This document shows positions 25,224 through 32,755 of a stretch of DNA of 64,000 nt, piece by piece (positions within the stretch are counted from its first letter, which is position 1; every line of letters starts with the position of its first letter). The notes under the pieces are model-generated. The model ran no database searches. It was not told the DNA's origin and was given only the letters and a program-made list of their open reading frames with translations. Location of the stretch: positions 35,429-99,428 of the forward strand of contig CAJUCA010000004.1 in the NCBI GenBank assembly GCA_910585265.1, given 5' to 3'. This DNA comes from an uncultured Oscillospiraceae bacterium. Lineage in GTDB: Bacteria > Bacillota > Clostridia > Oscillospirales > Oscillospiraceae. A program made the translations under genes and the position numbers.

Positions 25224-26635
25224 TCAACACAAAAGCCCGGATTGGCGTGTTCGCCATCGCCCTGGGGGCCTATCTGCCCCAGTTCCCGTCTCTGGTCCCC
25301 GAGTTTGAGGGGCAGTACGCGGACTTCAAAAAGACGATTCCAGACACCGTGGAGCTCATCGACGGCGGCATCGTCACCACCAAGGAGCTGGCCCAGGCGG
25401 CGGGGGACAAATTCCGCGCCGCAGACGTAGACCTGGTGATTTTACAGCTGCTGACCTACGCCACGTCCTATAATATGCTCCCCGCCGTCCGGGATCTGGA
25501 CGTGCCCGTGGTGCTGGTGAACCTCCAGAAAAAGAAGGCCCCGGACTACGCCAACACCGACACCGCCACCTGGCTGGGCCAGCTCTACGCCTGCGGCGCG
25601 GTGGGGGAGATGGTGGCCGACTTGGAGCGGGCCGGGAAGCGCCACGCCGTCATCACCGGGGTGGTGGAGGGGGGCGACCCCCAGGTTCAGGCGGAAATCG
25701 AGGACTGGTGCCGCGCCGCTCAGGTGCGCCGCCGCTTCCGGGACACCAACCTGGCCCAGATCGGACGGCCCTACCCCGGCATGATGGACTTGTACATCGA
25801 CGAGACGAACCTTTACCACCGGATGTGGCTGTACACCAAGCAGTTCGACTGGGAGAAGATGTGGGCCATCGCCGACGGCATCACCGACGAGGACGCCATC
25901 CGGGCCAAGGCTCAGGACATTCTGGACACATTCGACATCGAGGGCGGCGGCTCCATCGAAAAGGTGTGGGAGATGGCAAAGTACGTGGTGGCCTTTGAGC
26001 AGTGGGTGAAGGACGAGCACATCGCCTTCATCGCCTCCCACTACGACGGTTTCGCCCAGGGCAAGGCGGGGGTGCTGGACAGTATGCTCATCCCGGCGTT
26101 CTCCATGCTCATCAAGCAGGGGGTGGCCTGCGCCGTGGAGGGCGACATCAAGGTGGCCATGGCCATGTCCATCCTGAAAACCATCTCCGGCATGGGCCAG
26201 CTGTCCGAGATGTACTCCATCGACTTCGACGAGGATATCTGCATCATCGGCCACAGCGGCTCCGGGGACGCGGACATCTCCGCCAAGAAGCCCACCATGA
26301 AGATCGTCCCCGTGTTCCACGGCAAGACCGGCGGCGGATATCTCACCCAGTTCTATCCCCACCTGGGCCCCGTCACCTACCTGGGCATCACCCAGGACCG
26401 GGACGGCCATTTCAAGTTTGTGGTGGCCGAGGGCGTCAACGAGGAGGGACCCATCTTCACCTTCGGCGACACCAATATGCGCACCCGGTTCACCTGCGGG
26501 GCGCGGGAGTTCTGCAACAAGTGGAGCGAGGCCGGGCCCACCCACCACATGGCGGCGGCTTCCGGCAGGCATATCGACACCATTTTGAAGGTGGCCAAGA
26601 TTTTCAACGTCCCGGTGGATATCGTCACACGATAA
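25217..26635 (+). CDS. AraA/FucI-fold sugar isomerase, likely L-rhamnose isomerase role
   Basis: 472 residues from ATG 25217 behind GGAGGT. It belongs to the L-arabinose/L-fucose isomerase superfamily: N-terminal Rossmann-like part (GVFAIALGAYLPQFPSL), then a second domain with the active-site region. It is not the RhaA family. Lying between rhaB and rhaD in a complete rhamnose operon with no other isomerase in the window, it probably converts L-rhamnose to L-rhamnulose. This function is inferred from context; arabinose or fucose isomerase activity remains possible. Confidence 0.85.
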   Translation: MLVNTKARIGVFAIALGAYLPQFPSLVPEFEGQYADFKKTIPDTVELIDGGIVTTKELAQAAGDKFRAADVDLVILQLLTYATSYNMLPAVRDLDVPVVLVNLQKKKAPDYANTDTATWLGQLYACGAVGEMVADLERAGKRHAVITGVVEGGDPQVQAEIEDWCRAAQVRRRFRDTNLAQIGRPYPGMMDLYIDETNLYHRMWLYTKQFDWEKMWAIADGITDEDAIRAKAQDILDTFDIEGGGSIEKVWEMAKYVVAFEQWVKDEHIAFIASHYDGFAQGKAGVLDSMLIPAFSMLIKQGVACAVEGDIKVAMAMSILKTISGMGQLSEMYSIDFDEDICIIGHSGSGDADISAKKPTMKIVPVFHGKTGGGYLTQFYPHLGPVTYLGITQDRDGHFKFVVAEGVNEEGPIFTFGDTNMRTRFTCGAREFCNKWSEAGPTHHMAAASGRHIDTILKVAKIFNVPVDIVTR

Positions 26636-26697
26636 AATGTGAATCCGTATTCTTGCCCATTGAGGCGGGAATACCCATAAAATAGGAGGAATTTACC

Positions 26698-27510
26698 ATG
26701 AAAGATATCATGAACGCCCCATTCCTGGTGGAGATGGTCCGCACCATCACCAATATGTACGCCCACGGCTGGGACGAGCGCAACGGCGGCAACATCAGCT
26801 GGATGCTGGATGAGGCCCAGGCGGCGGAGTACCTGGATGTCAATGCTGTCATCCGGGACATCCCCACCGGCTTTGAGGCCCCCGCCCTGGACGGCAAGTA
26901 TTTCATCGTCACTGGCACGGGCAAATATTTCAAAAATGTGCAGTATGACCCCGCCTGCAATCTAGGCGTCATCCGCATCACCGATGAGGGCAAAAACGCC
27001 CAGCTGCTGTGGGGCTTCACCGACGGCGGAAAATTTACCTCCGAGTTCCCCGCCCATATGATGAGCCATGCCGCCCGCCTGTCCGTGGACCCGGCCAACC
27101 GCATTGTCATGCACTGCCACCCGGCCAACCTGCTGGCCATGACCTACGTCCACGACCTGGACAGCCGGGCCTTCACCCGCACCCTGTGGCAGATGTGCAC
27201 CGAGTGCGTGGTGGTGTTCCCGGAGGGGGTCAACGTCCTGCCCTGGATGCTGTGCGGCACCAACGAGATCGGCCAGGCCACGGCGGAGCAGATGAAGACC
27301 GCCCGGCTGGTGGTGTGGTCCCAGCACGGCATCTATGGCGCGGGCAAAGATCTGGACGAGACCTTCGGTCTCATTGAGACGGCGGAGAAGGCGGCGGAGA
27401 TTTACATGAAGATTGCCCACCTGCCCCGTGTGAATACCATCACCGATGAGCAGCTGCACCTGATGGAGGGCCGGTTCGGCATCAAGGCCCGGGAGGGCTG
27501 GCTGGACTGA
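26698..27510 (+). CDS. rhaD: Rhamnulose-1-phosphate aldolase
   Basis: 270 residues behind TAGGAGG. Class II (zinc) aldolase of the AraD/FucA fold that splits L-rhamnulose-1-phosphate into dihydroxyacetone phosphate and L-lactaldehyde. Zinc ligands are visible as H139 and H141 in IVMHCHPANLL and H210 in SQHGIYGAG. The opening MKDIMNAPFLVEMVRTITNM and the length fit RhaD. It lies 62 bp after the isomerase and 63 bp before fucO. Confidence 0.95.
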   Translation: MKDIMNAPFLVEMVRTITNMYAHGWDERNGGNISWMLDEAQAAEYLDVNAVIRDIPTGFEAPALDGKYFIVTGTGKYFKNVQYDPACNLGVIRITDEGKNAQLLWGFTDGGKFTSEFPAHMMSHAARLSVDPANRIVMHCHPANLLAMTYVHDLDSRAFTRTLWQMCTECVVVFPEGVNVLPWMLCGTNEIGQATAEQMKTARLVVWSQHGIYGAGKDLDETFGLIETAEKAAEIYMKIAHLPRVNTITDEQLHLMEGRFGIKAREGWLD

Positions 27511-27573
27511 ATATCCGGCCAAGGTCAAAACAATGAGTTATATTACACACAAAATATACAGGAGGTAAACATC

Positions 27574-28719
27574 ATGGCTGTCAATCGTTTCGTACTCAAC
27601 GGCATTTCTTACCACGGCAAGGGCGCCATCCAGGAGATCCCCGGCCTGGTCTCCGCCAAGGGACTGAAAAAGGCGTTCATCGCCTCCGACCCCGACCTGG
27701 TGAAGTTCGGCATCACCAAGAAGGTCACCGACCTGCTGGACGCTAACGGCATGGCCTACGAGGTCTACTCCGACATCAAGCCCAACCCCACCATCGAGAA
27801 TGTGAAGTCCGGCGTGGATGCTTATAAGAAGTCCGGCGCGGACTACATGATAACCATCGGCGGCGGCTCCTCCATGGACACCGGCAAGGCCATCGGTATC
27901 ATCATCAACAACCCCGAGTTTGCCGACGTGCGCTCCCTGGAGGGCGTGGCCCCCACCAAGAAGCGCACCGTGTACACCATCGCCGTCCCCACCACCGCCG
28001 GCACCGCCGCTGAGGCCACCATTAACTACGTCATCACCGACGTGGAAAAGAAGCGCAAGTTCGTCTGCGTGGACATTAACGATATCCCCGACATCGCTAT
28101 TGTGGACCCGGACATGATGGCTACCATGCCCAAGGGCCTCACCGCCGCCACCGGCATGGACGCCCTGACCCACGCCATCGAGGGCTACACCACCGCCGCC
28201 GCCTGGGAGCTGGCCGACTGCCTGAACCTGGAGGCCATCAAGCTCATCTCCGCCAACCTGCGCAAGGCTGTGAACAACGACCCCGAGGGCCGGGAGGCCA
28301 TGGCCCTGGGCCAGTTCGTCACCGGCATGGCCTTCTCCAACGTGGGCCTGGGCATCGCCCACTCCATGGCCCACACCCTGGGTGCCGTCTATGACACCCC
28401 CCATGGCGTGGCCTGTGCCATGATGCTTCCCATCGTAATGGAATTCAACCAGGACGCTACCGGCGATAAGTTCAAGCACATCGCCGAGGCTATGGGCGTG
28501 GACACTGCCGGTATGGACCAGGCCGCCTACCGCAAAGCCGCCATCGACGCGGTGCGGCAGCTATCCGTGGATGTGGGCATCCCCACCAAGCTGGAGGCCA
28601 TGAAGGAGGAGGACCTCCAGTTCCTGGCCGAGTCCGCCGCCGCCGATGCCTGCGCCCCCGGCAACCCCAAGGCCGCCTCTGTGGAGGATTTCAAGACTCT
28701 GTTCCGGAAGATCATGTAA
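27574..28719 (+). CDS. fucO: Lactaldehyde reductase / iron-dependent alcohol dehydrogenase
   Basis: 381 residues behind AGGAGG. Group III metal-dependent dehydrogenase: nucleotide site GGGSSMDTGKAIG, VPTTAGTAAE, metal-site helices DALTHAIEGYTT and HSMAHTLGAVYDTPHG. It reduces L-lactaldehyde from the RhaD reaction to 1,2-propanediol with NADH, closing the redox balance of anaerobic rhamnose fermentation. It is the last gene of the rhamnose operon. Its final codons are imperfectly repeated 78 bp downstream (28779-28801). Confidence 0.93.
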   Translation: MAVNRFVLNGISYHGKGAIQEIPGLVSAKGLKKAFIASDPDLVKFGITKKVTDLLDANGMAYEVYSDIKPNPTIENVKSGVDAYKKSGADYMITIGGGSSMDTGKAIGIIINNPEFADVRSLEGVAPTKKRTVYTIAVPTTAGTAAEATINYVITDVEKKRKFVCVDINDIPDIAIVDPDMMATMPKGLTAATGMDALTHAIEGYTTAAAWELADCLNLEAIKLISANLRKAVNNDPEGREAMALGQFVTGMAFSNVGLGIAHSMAHTLGAVYDTPHGVACAMMLPIVMEFNQDATGDKFKHIAEAMGVDTAGMDQAAYRKAAIDAVRQLSVDVGIPTKLEAMKEEDLQFLAESAAADACAPGNPKAASVEDFKTLFRKIM

Positions 28720-28801
28720 GCTTCCTGGAACCAGAAGTTTTGATAAACGCAAGGCCGTTTCGGATCTGAGCAGGAAAAGTTCCGTAAGATCATATGAGCT
28801 T
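28701..28801 (+). repeat. Imperfect direct repeat of the fucO 3' end
   Basis: The 23 bases at 28701-28723, covering the last codons and stop of fucO, recur at 28779-28801 with 20 of 23 identical. The copies share GTTCCG, AAGATCAT and AGCTT. Such a repeat at a gene 3' end can mark an integration event. Confidence 0.55.
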
Positions 28802-28825
28802 TTCATATAGTGAGCAGCTTATTAT

Positions 28826-28868
28826 CGCGGCTGGGGGACATAGCACAAAGCTATGGCCCCCAGCTGCT
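28826..28868 (+). terminator. Stem-loop downstream of fucO
   Basis: CTGGGGGACATAGC (28831-28844) pairs with GCTATGGCCCCCAG (28850-28863) around a 5-nt loop, extended by GCGG/GCTG bases. There is no immediate T run (TTTT follows 16 nt later), so termination is probable but not certain. The rest of 28720-29034 shows no supported gene. Confidence 0.5.
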
Positions 28869-29034
28869 GAAAAGAGCTTTTATACAACGCATTTATTGGG
28901 GCGGCATGATTCCGCCAGGAGTGATTTTTGCTGTGAACTTTTAACAAAACACTTTGCTAAAGAAGTCGTACAAAAAAGTTTAAGACAAACTGATTTGCCG
29001 GCTTATTAATCAGAATATAAAAGGAGGTGCTTTG

Positions 29035-29739
29035 GTGAAGCAAGACATTGTGCTAATATCTCCTTTGACAGAGCAGTCGGCTAAAATATGTGAAGCTTTG
29101 AGATGCACCGGAATGGATGCGTCCCGATGTGAAAATGTTGATAGCGCGAAAGCAGAGCTGTTGCAACACAGCCCTGCTTTTCTTCTTTTAGACATTGATC
29201 TTGAAGGTGCAAAGGGATTTTTGCAGGACATGTCAAGAGGGGTGTTTAGTCCACCGCCATACATTTTGGCGGCAGGCGCATTTTTCAGCACGTCAGAGTG
29301 TATAACCATACTTGATTTGGGCGCGGATGCCTATATCAATAAACCGATCAGTGCGGATGAGATTAGGGCGGTCATCTACGCTGTCCTGCGGAGGGAACGA
29401 AGAATTGCCCGTCTTCATATAGGCAGACTTCTGCCATGTTTCGACTACAAAGATTTGTCGATAGATCCTCTGCGCAGACTGGTGGAGATGCGGGGGGAAA
29501 CGGTTGATTTGACAGAAAAAGAGTTTGATATCCTCTATCTTCTGGCATATCATTTCGGAAAAGTTCTAACCAAGGAAGAAATTTATGAATCAGTGTGGAA
29601 AAAGGCTTGCGTTTCATCCGCTGCAAGTGTTTCAGGCCATGTCTTTTCGCTCCGTCAAAAGTTAGGCCTTGATCCCAAGGATAAAGACTACATTCAAACG
29701 GTATTCGGGATCGGGTATCGTTTTGCGCGGATAGGATAA
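29035..29739 (+). CDS. Orphan OmpR-type response regulator with atypical receiver
   Basis: 234 residues from GTG 29035, well spaced from AAAGGAGGTG. The receiver domain keeps a candidate acceptor Asp in FLLLDIDLEG and the KP pair in YINKPIS, but the paired N-terminal acidic residues are replaced (IVLISPLTEQ). Phosphorylation by the normal route is therefore doubtful. The C-terminal winged helix is intact (LTEKEFDILYLLAYHFGKVL to TVFGIGYRF). No kinase gene is adjacent. The gene is AT-rich compared with both flanks and precedes an integration module, so it is likely part of the mobile element. Confidence 0.85.
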   Translation: MKQDIVLISPLTEQSAKICEALRCTGMDASRCENVDSAKAELLQHSPAFLLLDIDLEGAKGFLQDMSRGVFSPPPYILAAGAFFSTSECITILDLGADAYINKPISADEIRAVIYAVLRRERRIARLHIGRLLPCFDYKDLSIDPLRRLVEMRGETVDLTEKEFDILYLLAYHFGKVLTKEEIYESVWKKACVSSAASVSGHVFSLRQKLGLDPKDKDYIQTVFGIGYRFARIG

Positions 29740-30100
29740 TGCGCTGTGATCCATACATTTTCAGTGATCATGTCAAAATGTGTCGGTTCGTGTCGAACGA
29801 AAGAATAAAAAACAAATAACTTTTTCATAATTTGTTTGCATATATAGGGTAATATGTAAGAAAGAGGATATACCTGCTAATTTGTCCGGATTGGAGGGAA
29901 CGCTGTGTTCAGATACTGGTTCCGCATTCTATCTCTACATGGGCAGCGTGCACCTCCCTGATAAAACCTCTTTTTCAATTGAGTATTCAGGCCATGTGTT
30001 TGGCAGGCTGTTCACAACAGACTGTCTCAGAACAAGAGTAGGTCTGACGGCCATCGCTCCTATAAGGGGGCTGTCTTATAGAGAATCTGAGGTTATGAAC

Positions 30101-30580
30101 ATGGACACCAAAACATATGTCGTTGGCCTATTGGAGTCGTATCAAAAGCGTTCAAAGCAAATTGACCTTTTGCACTACGAATTGTCCCACCCGGCCCGCG
30201 TCTCAGAAAATGAAATGATTGGGGCTTTGGCCCTTGCCCATGGTGAGGGGGGTGACCGTCCAGGCGGTCACGCCTCCGACAAAACCCTGTACATCGCGCT
30301 GAATTATCAGGAGCGCACCGAGGAAGCAAACCAAATTGGCGCTGATGAAGTAGTGGAGCAGCTTGTGACGCTGGAAAAAGAGCAGGAGCGTTTGAAATAT
30401 TACGTCTCGCTCTTAAAAGCGCGGCATAAAAAGGTCATCCAAATGTTTTATTTTGATGAAATGACCCCAGACGAAGTAGCGGAAACCCTTCAAGTGACGG
30501 TCAGGTACGCCCATTCCATCAAATCAAATGCAATCAATGAGCTTGTGTCAATGTACGAGTATGTGGACGGTCTGCGTTAA
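30101..30580 (+). CDS. Sigma-70 region 4-like regulator of a mobile element
   Basis: About 159 residues. Start is uncertain: ATG 30101 is well placed after GAGG, ATG 30095 is possible; the frame is open further upstream to 29882 but without family character. A helical, charged protein whose end carries a helix-turn-helix (MTPDEVAETLQVTVRYAHSI) like sigma region 4 or ArpU-type regulators. Such genes sit just before xis-int in Tn916-like elements and control their transfer or excision genes. The 29740-30100 gap is AT-rich and holds no convincing gene. Confidence 0.7.
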   Translation: MDTKTYVVGLLESYQKRSKQIDLLHYELSHPARVSENEMIGALALAHGEGGDRPGGHASDKTLYIALNYQERTEEANQIGADEVVEQLVTLEKEQERLKYYVSLLKARHKKVIQMFYFDEMTPDEVAETLQVTVRYAHSIKSNAINELVSMYEYVDGLR

Positions 30581-30644
30581 GGGAGTTCCGATTCTGTTCC
30601 CTGTTTGTTCTCTCATTCTTCAGTAAAAAAGCACTTTTTCAGCA

Positions 30645-30674
30645 TTGCAATTTCCATTTATTCTGTGTTATGAT
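30645..30674 (+). promoter_or_regulatory. Promoter upstream of xis
   Basis: TTGCAA (30645-30650) and TATGAT (30669-30674) are 18 bp apart. The predicted start, near 30681, lies only about 8 bases before the terminator-like hairpin at 30689. Confidence 0.55.
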
Positions 30675-30688
30675 TAAACTGTTAAAAA

Positions 30689-30729
30689 AGAGATGCTCTC
30701 CGGGAGTTTCCTGGAGGGCATCTCTTTTT
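30689..30729 (+). terminator. Terminator hairpin between the promoter and xis
   Basis: AGAGATGCTCTCC pairs with GGAGGGCATCTCT and is followed by TTTTTC. It could end the sigma-like gene's transcript, or attenuate transcription from the promoter at 30645 into xis. Confidence 0.8.
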
Positions 30730-30754
30730 CAATCGCAAGATAGGAGGTGTTGGC

Positions 30755-30985
30755 ATGGTGCGGGTAAGAACGATTCGTGAAGCGGCGTCCTATTTTCGAG
30801 AGGTGGATCCTGATACCTGTTTAAGCGAAACGGCTATCCGAAGGCTCATCCGCTCCGGAATTGTGCCCAGTGCTCGTGTAGGGAGAAAGTATCTCGTCAC
30901 CGTCGAGTCTCTGGAGGCGTACCTCTCAGGCGCGATCCAGTCCCCGGTCAAAACGCAGACGGTGAAAACATGGAGAATTGAATGA
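30755..30985 (+). CDS. xis: Excisionase (Tn916 Xis-like)
   Basis: 76 residues behind AGGAGG. A winged-helix, MerR-like fold for bending DNA at the element ends, directing the integrase toward excision. Typical features are IREAASYF near the start, the helix with TAIRRLIRSGIVPSARVG, and the wing KYLVTVESLEAYL. It lies directly before the integrase gene, as in Tn916-type elements. Confidence 0.85.
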   Translation: MVRVRTIREAASYFREVDPDTCLSETAIRRLIRSGIVPSARVGRKYLVTVESLEAYLSGAIQSPVKTQTVKTWRIE

Positions 30986-31026
30986 TTTTTCGGCGTGAGG
31001 AAATAAAAATAAACTTTTATAACCCC

Positions 31027-31055
31027 TTGTGATTTGCAAATATTCCCCCTATAAT
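31027..31055 (+). promoter_or_regulatory. Promoter of the integrase gene
   Basis: TTGTGA (31027-31032) and a perfect TATAAT (31050-31055) are 17 bp apart, 44 bp before the int start. An ATTTGCAA motif inside the spacer matches the repeats found after int. Confidence 0.7.
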
Positions 31056-31098
31056 GAAGGTACTGTATTGCAAGGCGTTATTGAAAGGAGAACGCCAA

Positions 31099-32169
31099 AT
31101 GCCAAAGACAGCAACGAAGAAGAAATACAATTACTTAACCAAAGCACTCCAGCTCCCGGACGGCACCCGCAAGTACATCCGGGCCAAGACCCAGGCAGAA
31201 TTGGATGAAAAGGTGTTAAAGGCACAGATCCTGGTCAATTCAGGCGTGGATATTTGCAGCGAGGAAACCTTCGGCCATTTCGCTCAGATGTGGTACGACC
31301 TCTACAAGAAGCCTAACCTGCGCGAGAACAGCCTCAACGCGATCAAGTACGTCTTGAACCAGCACATCCTGCCGTTCATCGGTGGATACCGCCTGCGGGA
31401 CATTACCCCCATGCAGATCCAGGCCATCATGGCCTCGCTGTCCAACAAGAGCAATTCCCTCCAATCCAAGGTGCTGATCCATTTACGCAGCATCTTCAAG
31501 GCCGCGCAGGAAAACGGACTGGTGGCGAAATCCCCCGTGAGCAGTATGCTGAAACCCGGAGGCCGTAAAACCGCCGAGAAGGTGGCTCTCGCGCCCCAGG
31601 AGACCCGTCTGCTGGTGGAAAGGGTAGATAACCCCAGAGCCCACACCTTCCTTCTGACCGCGCTCCATACGGGGATGCGCAGGGGCGAGATTTTGGGCCT
31701 CATGTGGGAGGACATCGATTTTAAGCAGCGGATCGTCCACGTCAGGCACAACGCCATCCTGGGCAAGGGAGAGACCTCCATCCACAACACGCTGAAGACT
31801 GACGCGGGGCGGCGGGATATCCCCCTCACCGAGGAGCTGGAGACATGGCTGGCGAAGTATAAGAAGCGCAGCCACTCCAAGTTCGTGCTGGCTATGCAAA
31901 ACGGCAAGCCGCTTACCCAGTCTGCCTACAAGAGCATGTGGAAGCTGGTGGAGCGGGAGCTGCCCGAGACCCATGTGACGGCCCACGTCCTCCGGCACAC
32001 CTATGTCACCCGGCTGTTTGAGGCGGGGCTGGACATCAAGGAGATCCAGTACCTGGCGGGCCACAGCACCGTGGACATGACCCTCCGGGTATACACCCAT
32101 TACGACCGGCGCTCCCGGGAAGGGAAGACCGCCGAGAAAGTGAGAGAAGCTATGCGGGAAAACGCGTGA
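31099..32169 (+). CDS. int: Tyrosine recombinase (integrase)
   Basis: 356 residues from ATG 31099 behind GAAAGGAG. It has an arm-binding N-terminal segment (KYNYLTKALQLPDGTRKYI), a SAM-like core-binding domain (about 60-150) and a catalytic domain. The catalytic set is visible: R194 in HTGMRRGEIL, H296 and R299 in HVLRHTY, H322 in LAGHST, and nucleophile Y332 in RVYTHY. It is of the Tn916/phage integrase group. With xis it forms an apparently intact integration module. It ends about 150 bp from the tRNA-Val gene, but a tRNA terminator lies between. Confidence 0.95.
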   Translation: MPKTATKKKYNYLTKALQLPDGTRKYIRAKTQAELDEKVLKAQILVNSGVDICSEETFGHFAQMWYDLYKKPNLRENSLNAIKYVLNQHILPFIGGYRLRDITPMQIQAIMASLSNKSNSLQSKVLIHLRSIFKAAQENGLVAKSPVSSMLKPGGRKTAEKVALAPQETRLLVERVDNPRAHTFLLTALHTGMRRGEILGLMWEDIDFKQRIVHVRHNAILGKGETSIHNTLKTDAGRRDIPLTEELETWLAKYKKRSHSKFVLAMQNGKPLTQSAYKSMWKLVERELPETHVTAHVLRHTYVTRLFEAGLDIKEIQYLAGHSTVDMTLRVYTHYDRRSREGKTAEKVREAMRENA

Positions 32170-32186
32170 CACAAGGGGTCAAAAAA

Positions 32187-32207
32187 ATTTGCAACAGATT
32201 TGCAACA
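32187..32207 (+). repeat. Tandem ATTTGCAACA repeats after int
   Basis: ATTTGCAACA occurs at 32187-32196 and again at 32198-32207. Short direct repeats just outside an integrase gene are typical arm-type binding sites of tyrosine recombinases. This is inferred from position. Confidence 0.45.
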
Positions 32208-32286
32208 ACGTGCCCCCAAATGACCCGAAGATATCCTAAAATATGGGAAATAAGGCGGTTCAAAACAGCCCTGAAAAGCAAAGCGA

Positions 32287-32319
32287 AAACCCCTCAAACC
32301 GTTGCGGTTCAAGGGGTTT
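32287..32319 (-). terminator. Terminator of the tRNA operon
   Basis: AAACCCCT at 32287-32294 pairs with AGGGGTTT at 32312-32319, with an inner AAACC/GGTT stem. On the minus strand it lies directly after tRNA-Val and is followed by TTTTCGCTTTGCTTTT. Confidence 0.8.
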
Positions 32320-32323
32320 GGCT

Positions 32324-32400
32324 TGGTGGAGACTACAGAACTCGAATCTGTGACCTCTTGCGTGTGAAGCAAGCGCTCTAACCAACTGAGCTAAGCCTCC
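32324..32400 (-). tRNA. tRNA-Val (anticodon CAC)
   Basis: 77-nt cloverleaf with encoded CCA. The acceptor is GGAGGCT / AGTCTCC, the D arm TAGCTCAGTTGGTTAGAGC. The anticodon stem CTTGC/GCAAG encloses loop TTCACAC, giving CAC. The T arm contains TTCGAGT. Last of three tRNAs in this minus-strand operon. Confidence 0.96.
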
Positions 32401-32404
32401 ATAT

Positions 32405-32479
32405 TGGTGACCCGGACGGGAATCGAACCCGTGTTACCGCCGTGAAAGGGCGGTGTCTTAGCCGCTTGACCACCGGGCC
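32405..32479 (-). tRNA. tRNA-Glu (anticodon TTC)
   Basis: 75-nt cloverleaf with encoded CCA. Acceptor GGCCCGG / CCGGGTC, anticodon stem CCGCC/GGCGG around loop CTTTCAC, T loop TTCGATT. It lies 4 nt upstream of tRNA-Val. Confidence 0.96.
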
Positions 32480-32547
32480 AGGGTGCCCAAGGCGGGCTTG
32501 AAGTGGAGCGGGCTCCCAAAGAAGCGGCCTCGCCGCTTCTTTGGGTA

Positions 32548-32624
32548 TGGTAGCGGCGACTGGATTCGAACCGGTGACAACTCGGGTATGAACCGAGTGC
32601 TCTAGCCAACTGAGCTACGCCGCC
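32548..32624 (-). tRNA. tRNA-Met (anticodon CAT), elongator type
   Basis: 77-nt cloverleaf with encoded CCA. Acceptor GGCGGCG / CGCCGCT, anticodon stem CTCGG/CCGAG around loop TTCATAC. The paired first base and the A1-less acceptor argue for the elongator rather than the initiator form. The 68-nt spacer to tRNA-Glu contains GC-rich repeats of GAAGCGGC type. Confidence 0.93.
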
Positions 32625-32699
32625 ATGTTTGCCGCCCTTAGCAGGGGCAAGTGATAATATACCTCATTTCCAAAGAAATGTCAACCTTTTTTTCGCGCC

Positions 32700-32750
32700 T
32701 TCGCAAAAAAAGTTGAATCCGGCCCGGAACCCCCGCTCCGGGCCGGATTT
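32700..32750 (-). terminator. Terminator of the mrp gene
   Basis: AATCCGGCCCGGA and TCCGGGCCGGATT form a 13-bp stem. On the minus strand it is followed by CAACTTTTTTT. It lies immediately after the mrp stop. Confidence 0.9.
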
Positions 32751-32755
32751 TGGCC

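Noticed and set aside
28794..29009. 71-codon open frame after fucO
   Set aside because: It starts inside the repeated fucO end, contains the stem-loop at 28831-28863, has no ribosome site and no recognisable protein character.
29882..30100. N-terminal extension of the sigma-like gene
   Set aside because: The frame is open, but the 71-73 extra residues show no family resemblance, and a better start with GAGG spacing exists at 30101.
32324..32400. tRNA-Val 3' end as attachment site of the adjacent integrase
   Set aside because: The tRNA terminator at 32287-32319 lies between int and the tRNA and looks native. No second copy of the tRNA 3' end was noticed on the left, though I could not search exhaustively.
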